Source: Burkholderia pyrrocinia
GTDB lineage: Bacteria; Pseudomonadota; Gammaproteobacteria; Burkholderiales; Burkholderiaceae
Length of the DNA stretch: 64,000 bases
NCBI RefSeq assembly: GCF_003330765.1
Contig: NZ_CP024903.1
Span: forward strand, 744,001 to 808,000
Reading direction: 5' to 3'
Shown: positions 25,825 through 34,188 of the stretch, one piece after another
Numbering within the stretch: position 1 is the stretch's first letter
How the letters are laid out: the number at the start of each line of letters is the position of its first letter
The notes under the pieces: model-generated
What the model was told of the DNA's origin: nothing
The model's input: only the letters and a program-made list of their open reading frames with translations
Database searches by the model: none
Made by a program: the position numbers and the translations under genes

Positions 25825-27048
25825 TTACGCGCCGGCCAGCGCCTTCACCAGTTCGGGCGGCGCGTGCGCGACCGTCACCGTCACAGCTGGCGTGCCGTGC
25901 CACGCCGCCAGCTTTTTCACGGCCTTCGCGACGTCGGCCGCGAGCCCCGTGCCGAACCGCACGCCCGGCTCCACATGGACGGCCTTCAGTTCGAACGTGC
26001 CGAGCGCGCGATGCGCTTTCGCATCGACGCGGCCGACCAGCCGGCCGCGATGCAGCACGGGCAGGCAGAAATAGCCGTAGCGCCGCTTGTGCCCGGGCGT
26101 ATAGCACTCGATCGTGTAATCGAAACCAAACAGCGTCGCCGCGCGCCGCCGGTCCCATACGACGGGGTCGAACGGCGACAGCAGTGTCGTGACCGTCGAG
26201 CGCAGTGTGTCGGCCTCGGCGGCCGGCAGCAACGCGTCGAGCGAACGATGCACGTAGGCGGGCTCCTTCCAGTCGGCGATCTCCACCGGAATAAGGTCGC
26301 CCGCGTCCGCGAGCCGCTCCAGCTCCGTGCGGTACGAACGGCGCGGCAGCCGGTAGTAGTCGGCCACCCAGTCCGCGCGCACGACGCCGAGCGCGCGGCA
26401 CGTGTAGTCGAGCAGCGCGGGCAGCACGGCGTCGCGCGGCGGCAGGTCGCGCGTGTCGTCCCAGCCGGGCAGCACGCGCTCGCGCACGTCGTAGACGCGC
26501 TGGAAATTGCGGCGCTCCGACACCATCAGGTCGCCCGTCGTGAACAGCACTTCCAGGTGACGCTTCTCGGGCTTGCGATCCCACCATCCGTTGCCCTTCA
26601 CGCCATCCTCGCGGACGAAATCGGCCGACCGCACGGGCCCTTCGGCGCGAATCCGCGCGAGCAGCCGCTCGATGTCGGGACGATTCTGCTCATGCCACTC
26701 GGCCGCATATTTCCAGCCCATCCCCGACGGATCGAGCATCTTGTAGCGCATCAGGCCGAACTGCTCGACGGGCAGGAAACACGCTTCGTGCGACCAGTAT
26801 TCGAACAGGCGCGCCTCGGCGAGATGTTCGTCGAGCCACTGCGGCGAGAAATCGCCGAGACGGCTGAACAGTACGAGATACGGGCTGCGCGCAACGACGT
26901 GAATGGTATCGATCTGCAACTGCGCCATCCGGCGGATCGTGTCGAGCACGTCGGACTTGGTCGCCTTGCGGCGGGGTGGCGTCAGCAGGCCCTGCGCGGC
27001 GAGATGCAGCGCGCGGGCGGCGGCGGGCGAGAGCGTAAGCATCGGCAT
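25825..27048 (-). CDS. YcaQ-like winged-helix DNA glycosylase
   Basis: A 407-residue protein of the HTH_42/AlkZ-YcaQ group. The N-terminal helix pair ARALHLAAQGLL is followed by MAQLQIDTIHVVARSPYLVLFSRLG, where Gln-Ile-Asp is the Q-phi-D catalytic motif of YcaQ-type glycosylases that unhook interstrand crosslinks. Three tandem winged helices follow (for example LDYTCRALGVVRADWVADYYRLPRR), then LLSPFDPVVWDRRRAATLFGFDYTIECYTPGHKRRYGYFCLPVLHRGRLVGRVDAKAHR, the conserved C-terminal beta barrel. It is likely a DNA-repair enzyme acting alone. Confidence 0.86.
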   Translation of the reverse strand: MPMLTLSPAAARALHLAAQGLLTPPRRKATKSDVLDTIRRMAQLQIDTIHVVARSPYLVLFSRLGDFSPQWLDEHLAEARLFEYWSHEACFLPVEQFGLMRYKMLDPSGMGWKYAAEWHEQNRPDIERLLARIRAEGPVRSADFVREDGVKGNGWWDRKPEKRHLEVLFTTGDLMVSERRNFQRVYDVRERVLPGWDDTRDLPPRDAVLPALLDYTCRALGVVRADWVADYYRLPRRSYRTELERLADAGDLIPVEIADWKEPAYVHRSLDALLPAAEADTLRSTVTTLLSPFDPVVWDRRRAATLFGFDYTIECYTPGHKRRYGYFCLPVLHRGRLVGRVDAKAHRALGTFELKAVHVEPGVRFGTGLAADVAKAVKKLAAWHGTPAVTVTVAHAPPELVKALAGA

Positions 27049-27161
27049 GGCGGCTGTGGGTGGCAGTCGGGCACCACTTTAGCGCGAATGCAGCACGCGC
27101 GTGCGACGCGCCGATGAGTCGCGTCTGACAATGCTTGACAGATGCGTTTCGCAAGTTTCCT

Positions 27162-27342
27162 TATAGTGCACTGCATGGCGCGACGATAAGTGCGCGCAAC
27201 GATTCCGCTTCCGACGCACATATGTCCATGGCACGCAGGAAGCGAATCCGGGATTCTCAACCCCCATCGGGAGACCCGGAGCCCTGAGCGGACATCCATG
27301 CGGCTGTGCACCGGCCCCGTGTGGATGTCCGCTGATTTTTTT
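27162..27342 (+). ncRNA. Candidate structured small RNA
   Basis: In the 368-base gap between two minus-strand genes, plus-strand sequence shows, in order: a -10-like TATAGT (27162-27167), a stem 27201-27212 / 27238-27248 (GATTCCGCTTCC with GGAAGCGAATC, one bulged C), a second stem 27249-27252+27255-27258 / 27271-27278 (CGGG-TCTC with GAGACCCG) closing a loop with AACCCCCATCGG, and a strong terminator ending at 27342. This is the layout of a trans-acting, possibly Hfq-bound RNA of about 170 bases, with a C-rich loop that could pair with ribosome-binding sites. No family recognised; the -35 is unclear. Confidence 0.6.
27287..27342 (+). terminator. Rho-independent terminator of the candidate small RNA
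   Basis: AGCGGACATCCA (27287-27298) and TGGATGTCCGCT (27322-27333) form a perfect 12-bp stem, followed by GA and seven T residues on the plus strand. No plus-strand protein gene ends here, which is what suggests a separate RNA. Confidence 0.85.
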
Positions 27343-27416
27343 GTTTTTCCGGTTTTTCACCGGCCACCGTGCGGCGTGTCATGCCGCGGCACGCGTTTCC
27401 CCGACATGCCAGCCGC

Positions 27417-28832
27417 TTATTGCCGCCTGCCGCGCGCGACTTCGTCGCCGGCGCCGGGCGGCAGCCGCCGCGTGATCGGAATCGATGCGAACGAGCACAG
27501 CCCGACCACGACGAACGCGGGCCAGAAATCCGACCACACCATCGTCTGATGGCCCTGCAGCCAGTGCGACACGTGCAGCACGAGGCCGGCGACCGTGACG
27601 CCGAGCCCGAGCGACATCTGCTGCACGACGCTGCCGAGGCTCGTCGCGCGCCCCGCGTCGCGCGGCGAGATGTCCGCGTAGATCATCGAGTTCAGGCTCG
27701 TGAATTGCAGCGCGGGGAAGATGCCGCCGACGAGCACGATCAGCCAGATCGCCCAGGTCGGCATGCCGGGATGGAACACGCCGTAGGCCGCGATCGCGAG
27801 GCCCGCGAATGCCGCGTTGTAGATCAGCACCGTGCGAAAGCCGAAGCGGCGCAGCGTATGCGTGGCCGTCGAGCGGCTCACCGCGCCGCCGAGCGCGGAC
27901 GCGCACGTGATGAGCCCCGAATGGAACGCGCTCATGCCGAGCCCTTCCTGCAGCGCCAGCGGCAGCAGGAACGGCACCGCGCCGAGGCCGACCCGGAACA
28001 GCGACCCGCCGACGACGCTCGCGTGGTAGGTCGGGATCTTCAGGAAACTGAGGTCGAGCACCGGGCGCTCCTTGCGACGCGCGTACGGCACGTAGAGCGC
28101 GAGCAGCACGGTGCCGGTCACGCACATCGTCACCGCGTTCGTGCGCGAGGTGAGCGAGCCGTCGAGCAGCGTGAGGCCCATCAGCAGCAAGGCGGCGCCG
28201 CTTGCCGACAGCAGGAAGCCGAACCAGTCGAGCGGGCCCGGATCGGGCTCGTGCGTGTTCGCGATGTGCTTGCTCGCGAGATAGATCCCGTAGATGCCGA
28301 TCGGCACGTTGATGAAGAAGATCATCCGCCAGTGCAGGTAGGTCGTGATGAAGCCGCCGACGAGCGGCCCGAGCGTGGGCCCGAACAGCGCGGGAATCGC
28401 GAGGTAGTTCATCGCGCGTACGAGATCGGCGCGCGGCACCGCGCGGAAGATGATGATGCGGCCGACGGGCACCATCATCGCGCCGCCGACGCCTTGCACG
28501 AAACGCGCGAACGTGAGCACGCCGAGGGAATTGGAGGCCGCGCACATCAGCGAGCCGACGACGAAGATGCCGATCGCGGTGCGGAAGACGGAGCGTGCGC
28601 CGAAGCGGTCGGCGAGCCAGCCGCAGATCGGGATGAACACGCCGAGCCCGACCACGTAGGCCGTGATCGCAATGTTCAGCGTGACGGGGTTGTGCCCGAA
28701 GTCCCTTGCCATCGCGGGCAGCGCGGTGACGATGATGTTCGCGTCGACGCTTTCCATGAACAACGCACAGGCAACGATGAGCGGTGCTAGAAAGACGGGC
28801 GACATGGGCTGGGCGCGCGGTAAAGACGCCAT
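27417..28832 (-). CDS. DHA2-type MFS multidrug exporter
   Basis: A protein of about 471 residues with 12-14 membrane spans. Motif A is GWLADRFGARSVFRTAI, motif C is PALFGPTLGPLVGGFIT, and motif D1-like ESVDANIIVTALPAMARDFG is in the first span, all typical of EmrB/QacA-type exporters. It probably exports toxic compounds. Three starts are possible (GTG 28841, ATG 28832, ATG 28805); none has a good ribosome-binding site, and a -10-like CATAAT at 28829-28834 would favour the innermost one. No membrane-fusion partner gene is adjacent. Three palindromes just upstream suggest a local repressor. Confidence 0.88.
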   Translation of the reverse strand: MASLPRAQPMSPVFLAPLIVACALFMESVDANIIVTALPAMARDFGHNPVTLNIAITAYVVGLGVFIPICGWLADRFGARSVFRTAIGIFVVGSLMCAASNSLGVLTFARFVQGVGGAMMVPVGRIIIFRAVPRADLVRAMNYLAIPALFGPTLGPLVGGFITTYLHWRMIFFINVPIGIYGIYLASKHIANTHEPDPGPLDWFGFLLSASGAALLLMGLTLLDGSLTSRTNAVTMCVTGTVLLALYVPYARRKERPVLDLSFLKIPTYHASVVGGSLFRVGLGAVPFLLPLALQEGLGMSAFHSGLITCASALGGAVSRSTATHTLRRFGFRTVLIYNAAFAGLAIAAYGVFHPGMPTWAIWLIVLVGGIFPALQFTSLNSMIYADISPRDAGRATSLGSVVQQMSLGLGVTVAGLVLHVSHWLQGHQTMVWSDFWPAFVVVGLCSFASIPITRRLPPGAGDEVARGRRQ

Positions 28833-28844
28833 TATGCCCACAAT

Positions 28845-28892
28845 GTGACCGTTGAGTCACGTACGACAACAGTTGTTCCGCATGTTGCAACA
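28845..28892. promoter_or_regulatory. Cluster of three palindromes upstream of the MFS exporter
   Basis: GTGAC-N6-GTCAC (28845-28860), ACAAC-A-GTTGT (28866-28876) and TGTTGCAACA (28883-28892) lie within 48 bases immediately upstream of the exporter. They are probably operators. The remaining sequence to the trehalase start at 29150 holds nothing else I can identify. Confidence 0.45.
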
Positions 28893-29149
28893 GTCGTTCC
28901 TGTTGCGGGGCGCGGAAGCAGAGACGACTGTCGGAGACGACTGCCGCACCGGACCCGCATGTGACATGACGCCTGGTGTCGGTCCGTCGTCGCGGCCGCG
29001 AAACTTGCGCGCGGCGCGCGTTTCATGCGACAGTCGGGCCTCACTTGCGGAATACAACGACGCGCCTCGATCGAGGGCCATCGAGACGAGCGCGCGCGCG
29101 AACGAGACCTCGTGCCGACCCACTCACCATCGAAAGGAGGGGACACGTC

Positions 29150-30889
29150 ATGACGTCACGTCGTGCCGCATCGATTGCATCTCGCTTCACAGCTCGTTTC
29201 CCGGTTCGTCTCTCACCTCGTCTCGCACCGCCCGCGCCGCGTCTTCGCTGGGCCGCCGCACTGGCCGTCGCGTATCTGGCCGTCGCCGGCTGCGCCGCGC
29301 AGGCCGACAATGCGAACCAGGCCGCCGCTCAAGCGGCCAGCCAGTCAGCGGTGCCGACCGCGGCCGCGATTGCCGCCCCCGCGTCGGGCACGCTGCTGCC
29401 GCCGCCGAGCCAGCTCTACGGCGACCTGTTCGTCGCGGTGCAGACCGCGCAGATCTATCCCGACCAGAAGACCTTCGTCGACGCGACGCCCGATACCGAT
29501 CCCGCGACGATCGTGCAGTTGTATCAGCAACAGAAATCGCAGCCGGGCTTCTCGCTGAAGACGTTTGTCGGCCAGCACTTCACGCCGCCCGCGGAAGGTG
29601 GCGTGACGCCGCCGCCGAACCAGACGCTGCGCCAGCACATCGACTGGCTGTGGCCGCAGCTCACGCGCACGAGCGCGACGGCGCCGCCATACGGTTCGCT
29701 GATTCCGATGCCGAAGCCGTACGTCGTGCCCGGCGGCCGCTTCCGCGAAGGCTACTACTGGGATACCTATTTCACGATGCTCGGGCTGCAGGTGTCGGGG
29801 CGCGAGGATCTCGTCGACGACATGCTCGACAACTTCGCCCACCTGATCGACACGATCGGACACATCCCGAACGGCAACCGCACGTACTACGCGAGCCGCT
29901 CGCAGCCGCCGTTCTTCGCGTACATGGTCACGCTCGCCGCGCAGGCCGAAGGCGACAAGATCTACCAGAAGTACCTGCCGGCACTGCGCAAGGAGCATGC
30001 GTACTGGATGCAGGGCGAAACCACGACGCCGCGCGGGCAGGCCGCGCGCAACGTGGTCGCGATGCCCGACGGCGCGGTGCTGAACCGTTACTGGGATGCG
30101 AGCGACACGCCGCGCGACGAGTCGTATCTCGAGGACGTGACGACCGCGAAGTCGGCGCCGGGCCGTCCGGCGAACGACGTGTACCGCGACCTGCGCGCGG
30201 GCGCCGAAAGCGGCTGGGACTACAGCTCGCGCTGGTTCGGCGACGGCAAGACGCTCGCGACGATCCGCACGACGTCGATCGTGCCGGTCGACCTGAACAG
30301 CCTGATGTTCCATCTCGAGGCGACGATCGTGAAGGGCTGCACGGTCACGCGCGACGTCGCTTGCGTGACCGACTTCTCGGCGCGCGCGGCGCGGCGCGCG
30401 GCCGCGATCAACCATTATCTGTGGAACCGCCACGGCTATTACGGCGACTACGACTGGCAGTGGCGCAAGCCGCGCGACGGCGTGACGGCGGCCGCGCTGT
30501 ATCCGCTGTTCGCGGGCGTCGCATGGCCCGAGCGCGCAAAGGCGACCGCGCGCGAGGTGCGCAAGACGCTGCTGCAGCCGGGCGGCCTCGCGACGACAAC
30601 CGAGAACACGGGCCAGCAGTGGGATGCGCCGAACGGCTGGGCACCGCTGCAGTGGATCGCGATCGACGGGCTGCGCCGCTATGGCGAACCGGCGCTCGCG
30701 AAGGACATCGGCACGCGTTTCCTGTCCGACGTGAAGCATGTGTATGCGACCGAAGGCAAGCTCGTCGAGAAGTACGTGGTCGAAGGCGCCGGTACGGGCG
30801 GCGGCGGTGGCGGCGAATATCCGCTGCAGGACGGCTTCGGCTGGACCAACGGCGTCACGCTGAAACTGCTCGGGCTGTACGGCGAGTGA
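29150..30889 (+). CDS. treA: Periplasmic trehalase (GH37)
   Basis: A 579-residue enzyme. An Arg-rich, long N-terminal region leads into a hydrophobic segment ending LAVAGCAAQ, which could be a signal peptide or a lipobox. Trehalase signature 1 is [14 protein letters not shown] (about residues 194-207) and signature 2 is [13 protein letters not shown] (about 490-502), both complete; [22 protein letters not shown] and the Gly-rich [22 protein letters not shown] near the end match TreA. It hydrolyses trehalose to glucose outside the cytoplasm. AAAGGAGG precedes the ATG by nine bases. The adjacent carbohydrate porin may admit the sugar. Confidence 0.93.
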   Translation: MTSRRAASIASRFTARFPVRLSPRLAPPAPRLRWAAALAVAYLAVAGCAAQADNANQAAAQAASQSAVPTAAAIAAPASGTLLPPPSQLYGDLFVAVQTAQIYPDQKTFVDATPDTDPATIVQLYQQQKSQPGFSLKTFVGQHFTPPAEGGVTPPPNQTLRQHIDWLWPQLTRTSATAPPYGSLIPMPKPYVVPGGRFREGYYWDTYFTMLGLQVSGREDLVDDMLDNFAHLIDTIGHIPNGNRTYYASRSQPPFFAYMVTLAAQAEGDKIYQKYLPALRKEHAYWMQGETTTPRGQAARNVVAMPDGAVLNRYWDASDTPRDESYLEDVTTAKSAPGRPANDVYRDLRAGAESGWDYSSRWFGDGKTLATIRTTSIVPVDLNSLMFHLEATIVKGCTVTRDVACVTDFSARAARRAAAINHYLWNRHGYYGDYDWQWRKPRDGVTAAALYPLFAGVAWPERAKATAREVRKTLLQPGGLATTTENTGQQWDAPNGWAPLQWIAIDGLRRYGEPALAKDIGTRFLSDVKHVYATEGKLVEKYVVEGAGTGGGGGGEYPLQDGFGWTNGVTLKLLGLYGE

Positions 30890-30979
30890 CGCGCGGCGCG
30901 TGCCGCGCGCTGCAAGCGAACGCACGGGCCGGATTGTCGCGCAAGCGGCGGTCCGGCCCGTGTCTGCATGCGGCCCGCG

Positions 30980-32467
30980 TCAGAACGTGATCGTCGTGCG
31001 CACGCCGACCACCGTTTCGTCGCCGATGCGCGCGCCCGGCGCGTTCGGGTTCGGGATGCCGCCGCCCGGACGGAAGAAGTGCTGCAGGTCGGCCTGCAGT
31101 TGCCACCACGGCGTGACCTGGTACTGGTAGGTCGCCTCGACGACCGTCTCCGCGCGGCGCACCGGATAGCCGGGCGTCGTGTAGGCGCCGGTGTCGCCGT
31201 CGAAGCCGCGCGCATGCGAGCCGATCTTCGCGTAGCCGACCGCGAGGCCTGCGACGTCGTTGTCGCGTCCGGCGAATGGCGCTTTCAACGTCACGCCTGC
31301 ATTGGCGGCGAAATCGACGATATTGCGATCGCCCGGCGCGCCCATCACGCGCGCGAACACGCCGACCGAGCGCGGGCTGTCGGCCGACGGCCGCCATACC
31401 ATCTGGTCCGCGACCGCATAGAACCCGTAGTTGCCGCGATGGGTGGCCGGCATGCCGTTGCTCGCCGGATTCGCGAGCGACAGGCCGTCGGTGCCGACGC
31501 GCGGGTCGTTCGCATGCTGCGACTGATACCAGAAGCCGAGCTTGTACGTGCCCGGCAGGCCGGCCGGTTGCGGCGCCTTCGGATCTGCGGGCGGCGCGTT
31601 CAGCGCGTACTGCACTTCGCCGATCACGAACGCGCCGCTGCGCAGGTTGAAGTTGGTGCCGTGCGCGTTCAGTACCTGCGCGTCGCCGTCGGTGCGGCCG
31701 GCCGGGTTGCCGTCGAATACGCCGACCATCGCGGTCCACGCGTCGGCCGGCTTCACGCGCAGCCGCACGCCGAGCGACGACAGTGGATACGCGGGGCCGC
31801 CGGCCGGCAGGTCGGCCGCCGGCAGCACGGGCCAGCCGAACGTGGCGTTCATGAACGCCGCCGCGTTCTGGCTCACCATGAATTCCTGGTCGACGCTCTG
31901 CTGGCCGATCTTCAGGTCGGCCTTGCCGTCGAGGAAGGCCTGCTGGTACCAGAGCTCCCACAGGCGCGTGGTCGAGTTCGCTTCGATGCCGGTCGCGGTC
32001 TGCAGCGTCTGCAGGTAGCGCTGCGTGAGATTGGTGCCGTGGATCTGCAGCCCCGACACGTTGAACGTGCCGCCCGGCAGGCCGATCGCCTTGCCGGTGT
32101 CGACGTTGAAACCGAATTGCGTGAGCCCCTGGTAGGCGCCGCCGCGATGCGTGCCGCCGGACGTGTTGTACAGGTATTCGCTGGTTTCCTGCAGGCTCAG
32201 CGTGACGCCGTGATCGCCGAGCACATCGCGCAGGCCGCCCATGTTGCCGAGCAGGTTCGCGCGCTCCCGGAAGCCGGTGGGGGCGGGTGCGGCAGCATCG
32301 GCGGCCTGTGGTGCGGGGGCGGTGGCGTCGCTGGCGCCGGCCGCCGGTTCGGCCGCAACTGGCGGCGACGATTGCGCGAACGCGGGCGCGGCGGCGAGCG
32401 ACAGCAGCAGCGTGGTGAGCGCATTGACGCGGAGCTTGCGCGGAACGGGTTCGGAGTATTTCTTCAT
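30980..32467 (-). CDS. OprB-family carbohydrate-selective porin
   Basis: A 495-residue outer-membrane protein. The signal peptide ends PAFA|QS near residue 32, followed by an Ala/Pro-rich linker and then the OprB domain: LLGNMGGLRDVLGDHGVTLSLQETSEYLYNTSGG, KIGQQSVDQEFMVSQNAAAFMNATFGWP, GFWYQSQ, and a final beta strand ending VVGVRTTITF with a C-terminal Phe for outer-membrane insertion. It converges on the trehalase gene, so a role in uptake of trehalose or related sugars is plausible. Confidence 0.92.
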   Translation of the reverse strand: MKKYSEPVPRKLRVNALTTLLLSLAAAPAFAQSSPPVAAEPAAGASDATAPAPQAADAAAPAPTGFRERANLLGNMGGLRDVLGDHGVTLSLQETSEYLYNTSGGTHRGGAYQGLTQFGFNVDTGKAIGLPGGTFNVSGLQIHGTNLTQRYLQTLQTATGIEANSTTRLWELWYQQAFLDGKADLKIGQQSVDQEFMVSQNAAAFMNATFGWPVLPAADLPAGGPAYPLSSLGVRLRVKPADAWTAMVGVFDGNPAGRTDGDAQVLNAHGTNFNLRSGAFVIGEVQYALNAPPADPKAPQPAGLPGTYKLGFWYQSQHANDPRVGTDGLSLANPASNGMPATHRGNYGFYAVADQMVWRPSADSPRSVGVFARVMGAPGDRNIVDFAANAGVTLKAPFAGRDNDVAGLAVGYAKIGSHARGFDGDTGAYTTPGYPVRRAETVVEATYQYQVTPWWQLQADLQHFFRPGGGIPNPNAPGARIGDETVVGVRTTITF

Positions 32468-32619
32468 GTAGGTTCCGTCGACTATTTGATTAGTTACGCT
32501 GATGAAATGAAAGCGTGGTGCTGGCAGCGTTGCGAAGCGGTCGCGAAGCGGTCGCGAAGCGGTCGCGAGGTGGTCGCGCGGTGGTACGCAGCACCGGGCG
32601 CCGCCGTACGACGCGGTGC

Positions 32620-32889
32620 TTACGACAGCCAGCCGCCGACGCGCCACACCTGCGCGAAGCCGAGGCGCGACGCGGCCGCGCACAGCAGCGCGGCGAGCGC
32701 GACCGCGGCCGCCATCGCGGCGGCGAGCACGCAGTCGAGCGGGCGGGGCGCCGCCGGCACGTAGGCGAGTGCCGCGCCGCGCCAGCTGCTGAGCGCGTGG
32801 GCGAGCGACGAGAGGCCGGAAACGAACGAGCGGTCGCACGCGACGTGCACGATGCGCTTGAGTCTGACCGCGAACGATTGAAAGAACAT
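32620..32889 (-). CDS. Small predicted membrane protein, unknown function
   Basis: An 89-residue frame beginning MFFQSFAVRLKRIVHVAC. GGAGG lies eight bases before the ATG, which is the main evidence that it is real. Residues about 52-72 (LDCVLAAAMAAAVALAALLCAAAS) are hydrophobic enough for one membrane span; the rest is basic. It lies in the same direction as, and 152 bases before, the porin gene, downstream of a good promoter at 33169-33198. No family is recognised, and short GC-rich frames can be spurious. Confidence 0.45.
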   Translation of the reverse strand: MFFQSFAVRLKRIVHVACDRSFVSGLSSLAHALSSWRGAALAYVPAAPRPLDCVLAAAMAAAVALAALLCAAASRLGFAQVWRVGGWLS

Positions 32890-33076
32890 GACGCTGCCTC
32901 CGTCTGGCCCGGCGGATGCCGGACGACGTGACCGAGCGCGGGCGCATGGCGCGGCCTGCGATCGGCGGTTGGAACGTAACGGAGCGTGCGACTGACGAAC
33001 CGGCGATGGCCGGCCCGGGAGGAAGCGCGCTAACCCGACGAATGCGAGCTAGCGGCGAAAGACATGCGTCTGGCTG

Positions 33077-33139
33077 CTATCTCGCGATGGCTTGGCCGGC
33101 CTGGACCGGCATCGAACTGCAACTAGAGCATGTGTCCAC
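33077..33139 (-). CDS. 20-residue Cys-containing micro-ORF
   Basis: GTG start at 33139 with GGGAG upstream, 30 bases after a strong promoter; product MDTCSSCSSMPVQAGQAIAR if translated. The CSSC pair at its start recalls metal- or thiol-sensing leader peptides. It is first on a transcript that would continue to the small membrane protein and perhaps the porin. Evidence is only promoter proximity and ribosome-binding site. Confidence 0.3.
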   Translation of the reverse strand: MDTCSSCSSMPVQAGQAIAR

Positions 33140-33168
33140 GGAGGGACTCCCTTGATGAATTGGGGCGG

Positions 33169-33198
33169 ATTGTAGTCGCGACTTTTGCTGCGGTGCAA
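33169..33198 (-). promoter_or_regulatory. Minus-strand sigma-70-like promoter
   Basis: Read on the minus strand: TTGCAC (33198-33193), an 18-base spacer and TACAAT (33174-33169). Transcription would run toward the micro-ORF, the 89-residue protein and the porin. Confidence 0.6.
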
Positions 33199-33349
33199 GT
33201 AAAAAAAGCGTCGACGTTGCGTGCATCGCGGCTGCCTGCGGCACGGGCATCGTGGCGGCACGGTGCCGGGCGTGGCGGTGCGCCTGAGTGTTGTTCGTGC
33301 ACATCGCCGTCGCACTCGATCTGTCGCGTTGAAAGGTTTCGCCGCGACA

Positions 33350-33363
33350 ATTCGGGCCCGAAT
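33350..33363. repeat. 14-bp perfect palindrome
   Basis: ATTCGGGCCCGAAT is fully self-complementary and lies 16 bases before the larger palindrome, so the two could be sites for one dimeric regulator. Confidence 0.5.
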
Positions 33364-33378
33364 CTTTCAGTGCATCGG

Positions 33379-33400
33379 CGGCGGAAAATATTTTCCGCCG
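33379..33400. repeat. 22-bp perfect palindrome upstream of a promoter
   Basis: CGGCGGAAAAT followed directly by ATTTTCCGCCG: a perfect inverted repeat with no loop, ending 16 bases before the -35 element at 33417. The absence of a loop and the A/T-rich centre argue for a protein-binding site rather than a terminator. Confidence 0.65.
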
Positions 33401-33416
33401 ATCGCGTTTCAACGGG

Positions 33417-33446
33417 TTGACTTCCGTTTCGGGCGGTCCATAGAAT
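33417..33446 (+). promoter_or_regulatory. Plus-strand sigma-70-like promoter
   Basis: TTGACT (33417-33422) and TAGAAT (33441-33446) with an 18-base spacer, reading toward the micro-ORFs and the NRAMP-like gene. No other plus-strand gene start intervenes. Confidence 0.6.
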
Positions 33447-33779
33447 CCGGCATCTTCACTTTGGGGGCCGTCGCCTTGGACGCCTGCAGTAGTCGATCTT
33501 CGTACGAAATTTCCGCCTGAGCGACCGACGTCCGCGCCTCTTCGAAGCCGCCGTTTGTCACCCAGGCAAACGGTGCGCGCAGCAGTATTCCGCAGCAACT
33601 CCCTACGTGCACCCTGATTCGCGCCGGTTAGCGTGATGCGTTTTCGCATGCGCCGTCCGGTTTCACTGCCGCCTGGCAGGCGGCCGCGTTCGCGCACGCC
33701 TTGTTCAGGCTCGCGAATGCCGGCCCGCACGCCGGACGGCGGTCAACCGTGTTCTCCGGAACACCGCACAGGAGCCGCC

Positions 33780-33866
33780 ATGAACGACAGTGACAGTTGT
33801 CCCTTATGCCCGTTGCACGCACCGACCCTTTTGAACCCGGGTCGCAGGGACAATCCGGCCGACTAG
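33780..33866 (+). CDS. 28-residue CxxC micro-ORF upstream of the NRAMP-like gene
   Basis: ATG at 33780 with CAGGAG seven bases upstream. The peptide starts MNDSDSCPLCPLHAPTLL, with a CPLCPLH cluster able to bind a metal ion, and ends at 33866. It is 83 bases before a second micro-ORF and 322 bases before the transporter. A metal-sensing leader peptide is possible. No family is recognised. Confidence 0.42.
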   Translation: MNDSDSCPLCPLHAPTLLNPGRRDNPAD

Positions 33867-33949
33867 CCTGACACGTCGTTCAGGCCCCGGACTGGCCCCG
33901 CACCCACCACGCGGCCGGCACGCCTGCCGTCGCCGCACGGAGCCAGACC

Positions 33950-34087
33950 ATGACCTTCGGCCTTCTGCTGTCAAATCTTCCGCACGTCACGGAATCGCGT
34001 CACCACTACGACACGATGCTGACGCTCGACGCCCGTCCGCGGGTGTTCTCCCGCCTGCTGAACCGGCTGAAATCGTTGATCCGCTGA
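33950..34087 (+). CDS. 45-residue small protein upstream of the NRAMP-like gene
   Basis: ATG at 33950 with GGAG eight bases upstream. The peptide opens MTFGLLLSNLPHVTESRHHY and ends with a basic amphipathic helix RLLNRLKSLIR. The His-His-Tyr segment and its place 101 bases before the transporter suggest a small regulator or partner, similar in concept (not in sequence) to MntS. Codon use is that of a real gene (mostly G/C third positions), but it is very short. Confidence 0.45.
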   Translation: MTFGLLLSNLPHVTESRHHYDTMLTLDARPRVFSRLLNRLKSLIR

Positions 34088-34188
34088 AGAAGCGCCGAGC
34101 GTGCCTCGGCATGGGCACGGGCGGCCGCCCCGCGCGCATGCCAAGGTCACACGCTCATCAGATAACTATTAGCCGTACGGAATAAATC

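Larger units (their letters stand above)
32890..33779. other. 890-base divergent regulatory region
   Basis: No ordinary gene. It holds a minus-strand promoter (33169-33198), a plus-strand promoter (33417-33446), two palindromes (33350-33363 and 33379-33400) and one micro-ORF (33077-33139), each listed separately. The plus-strand transcript would have a leader of more than 320 bases before the first micro-ORF of the metal-transporter operon, long enough for a riboswitch or attenuator, though I recognise no known class in it. Confidence 0.55.

Noticed and set aside
33140-33730. Full-length reading of a 217-codon minus-strand frame in the long intergenic region
   Set aside because: Crosses the palindromes and a promoter, has no ribosome-binding site at its start and shows no family pattern; only its last 20 codons were kept as a possible micro-ORF.
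33447-34188. Manganese or magnesium riboswitch in the transporter leader
   Set aside because: I looked for conserved yybP-ykoY and M-box elements and found none I could place. A covariance search of this leader would be decisive.
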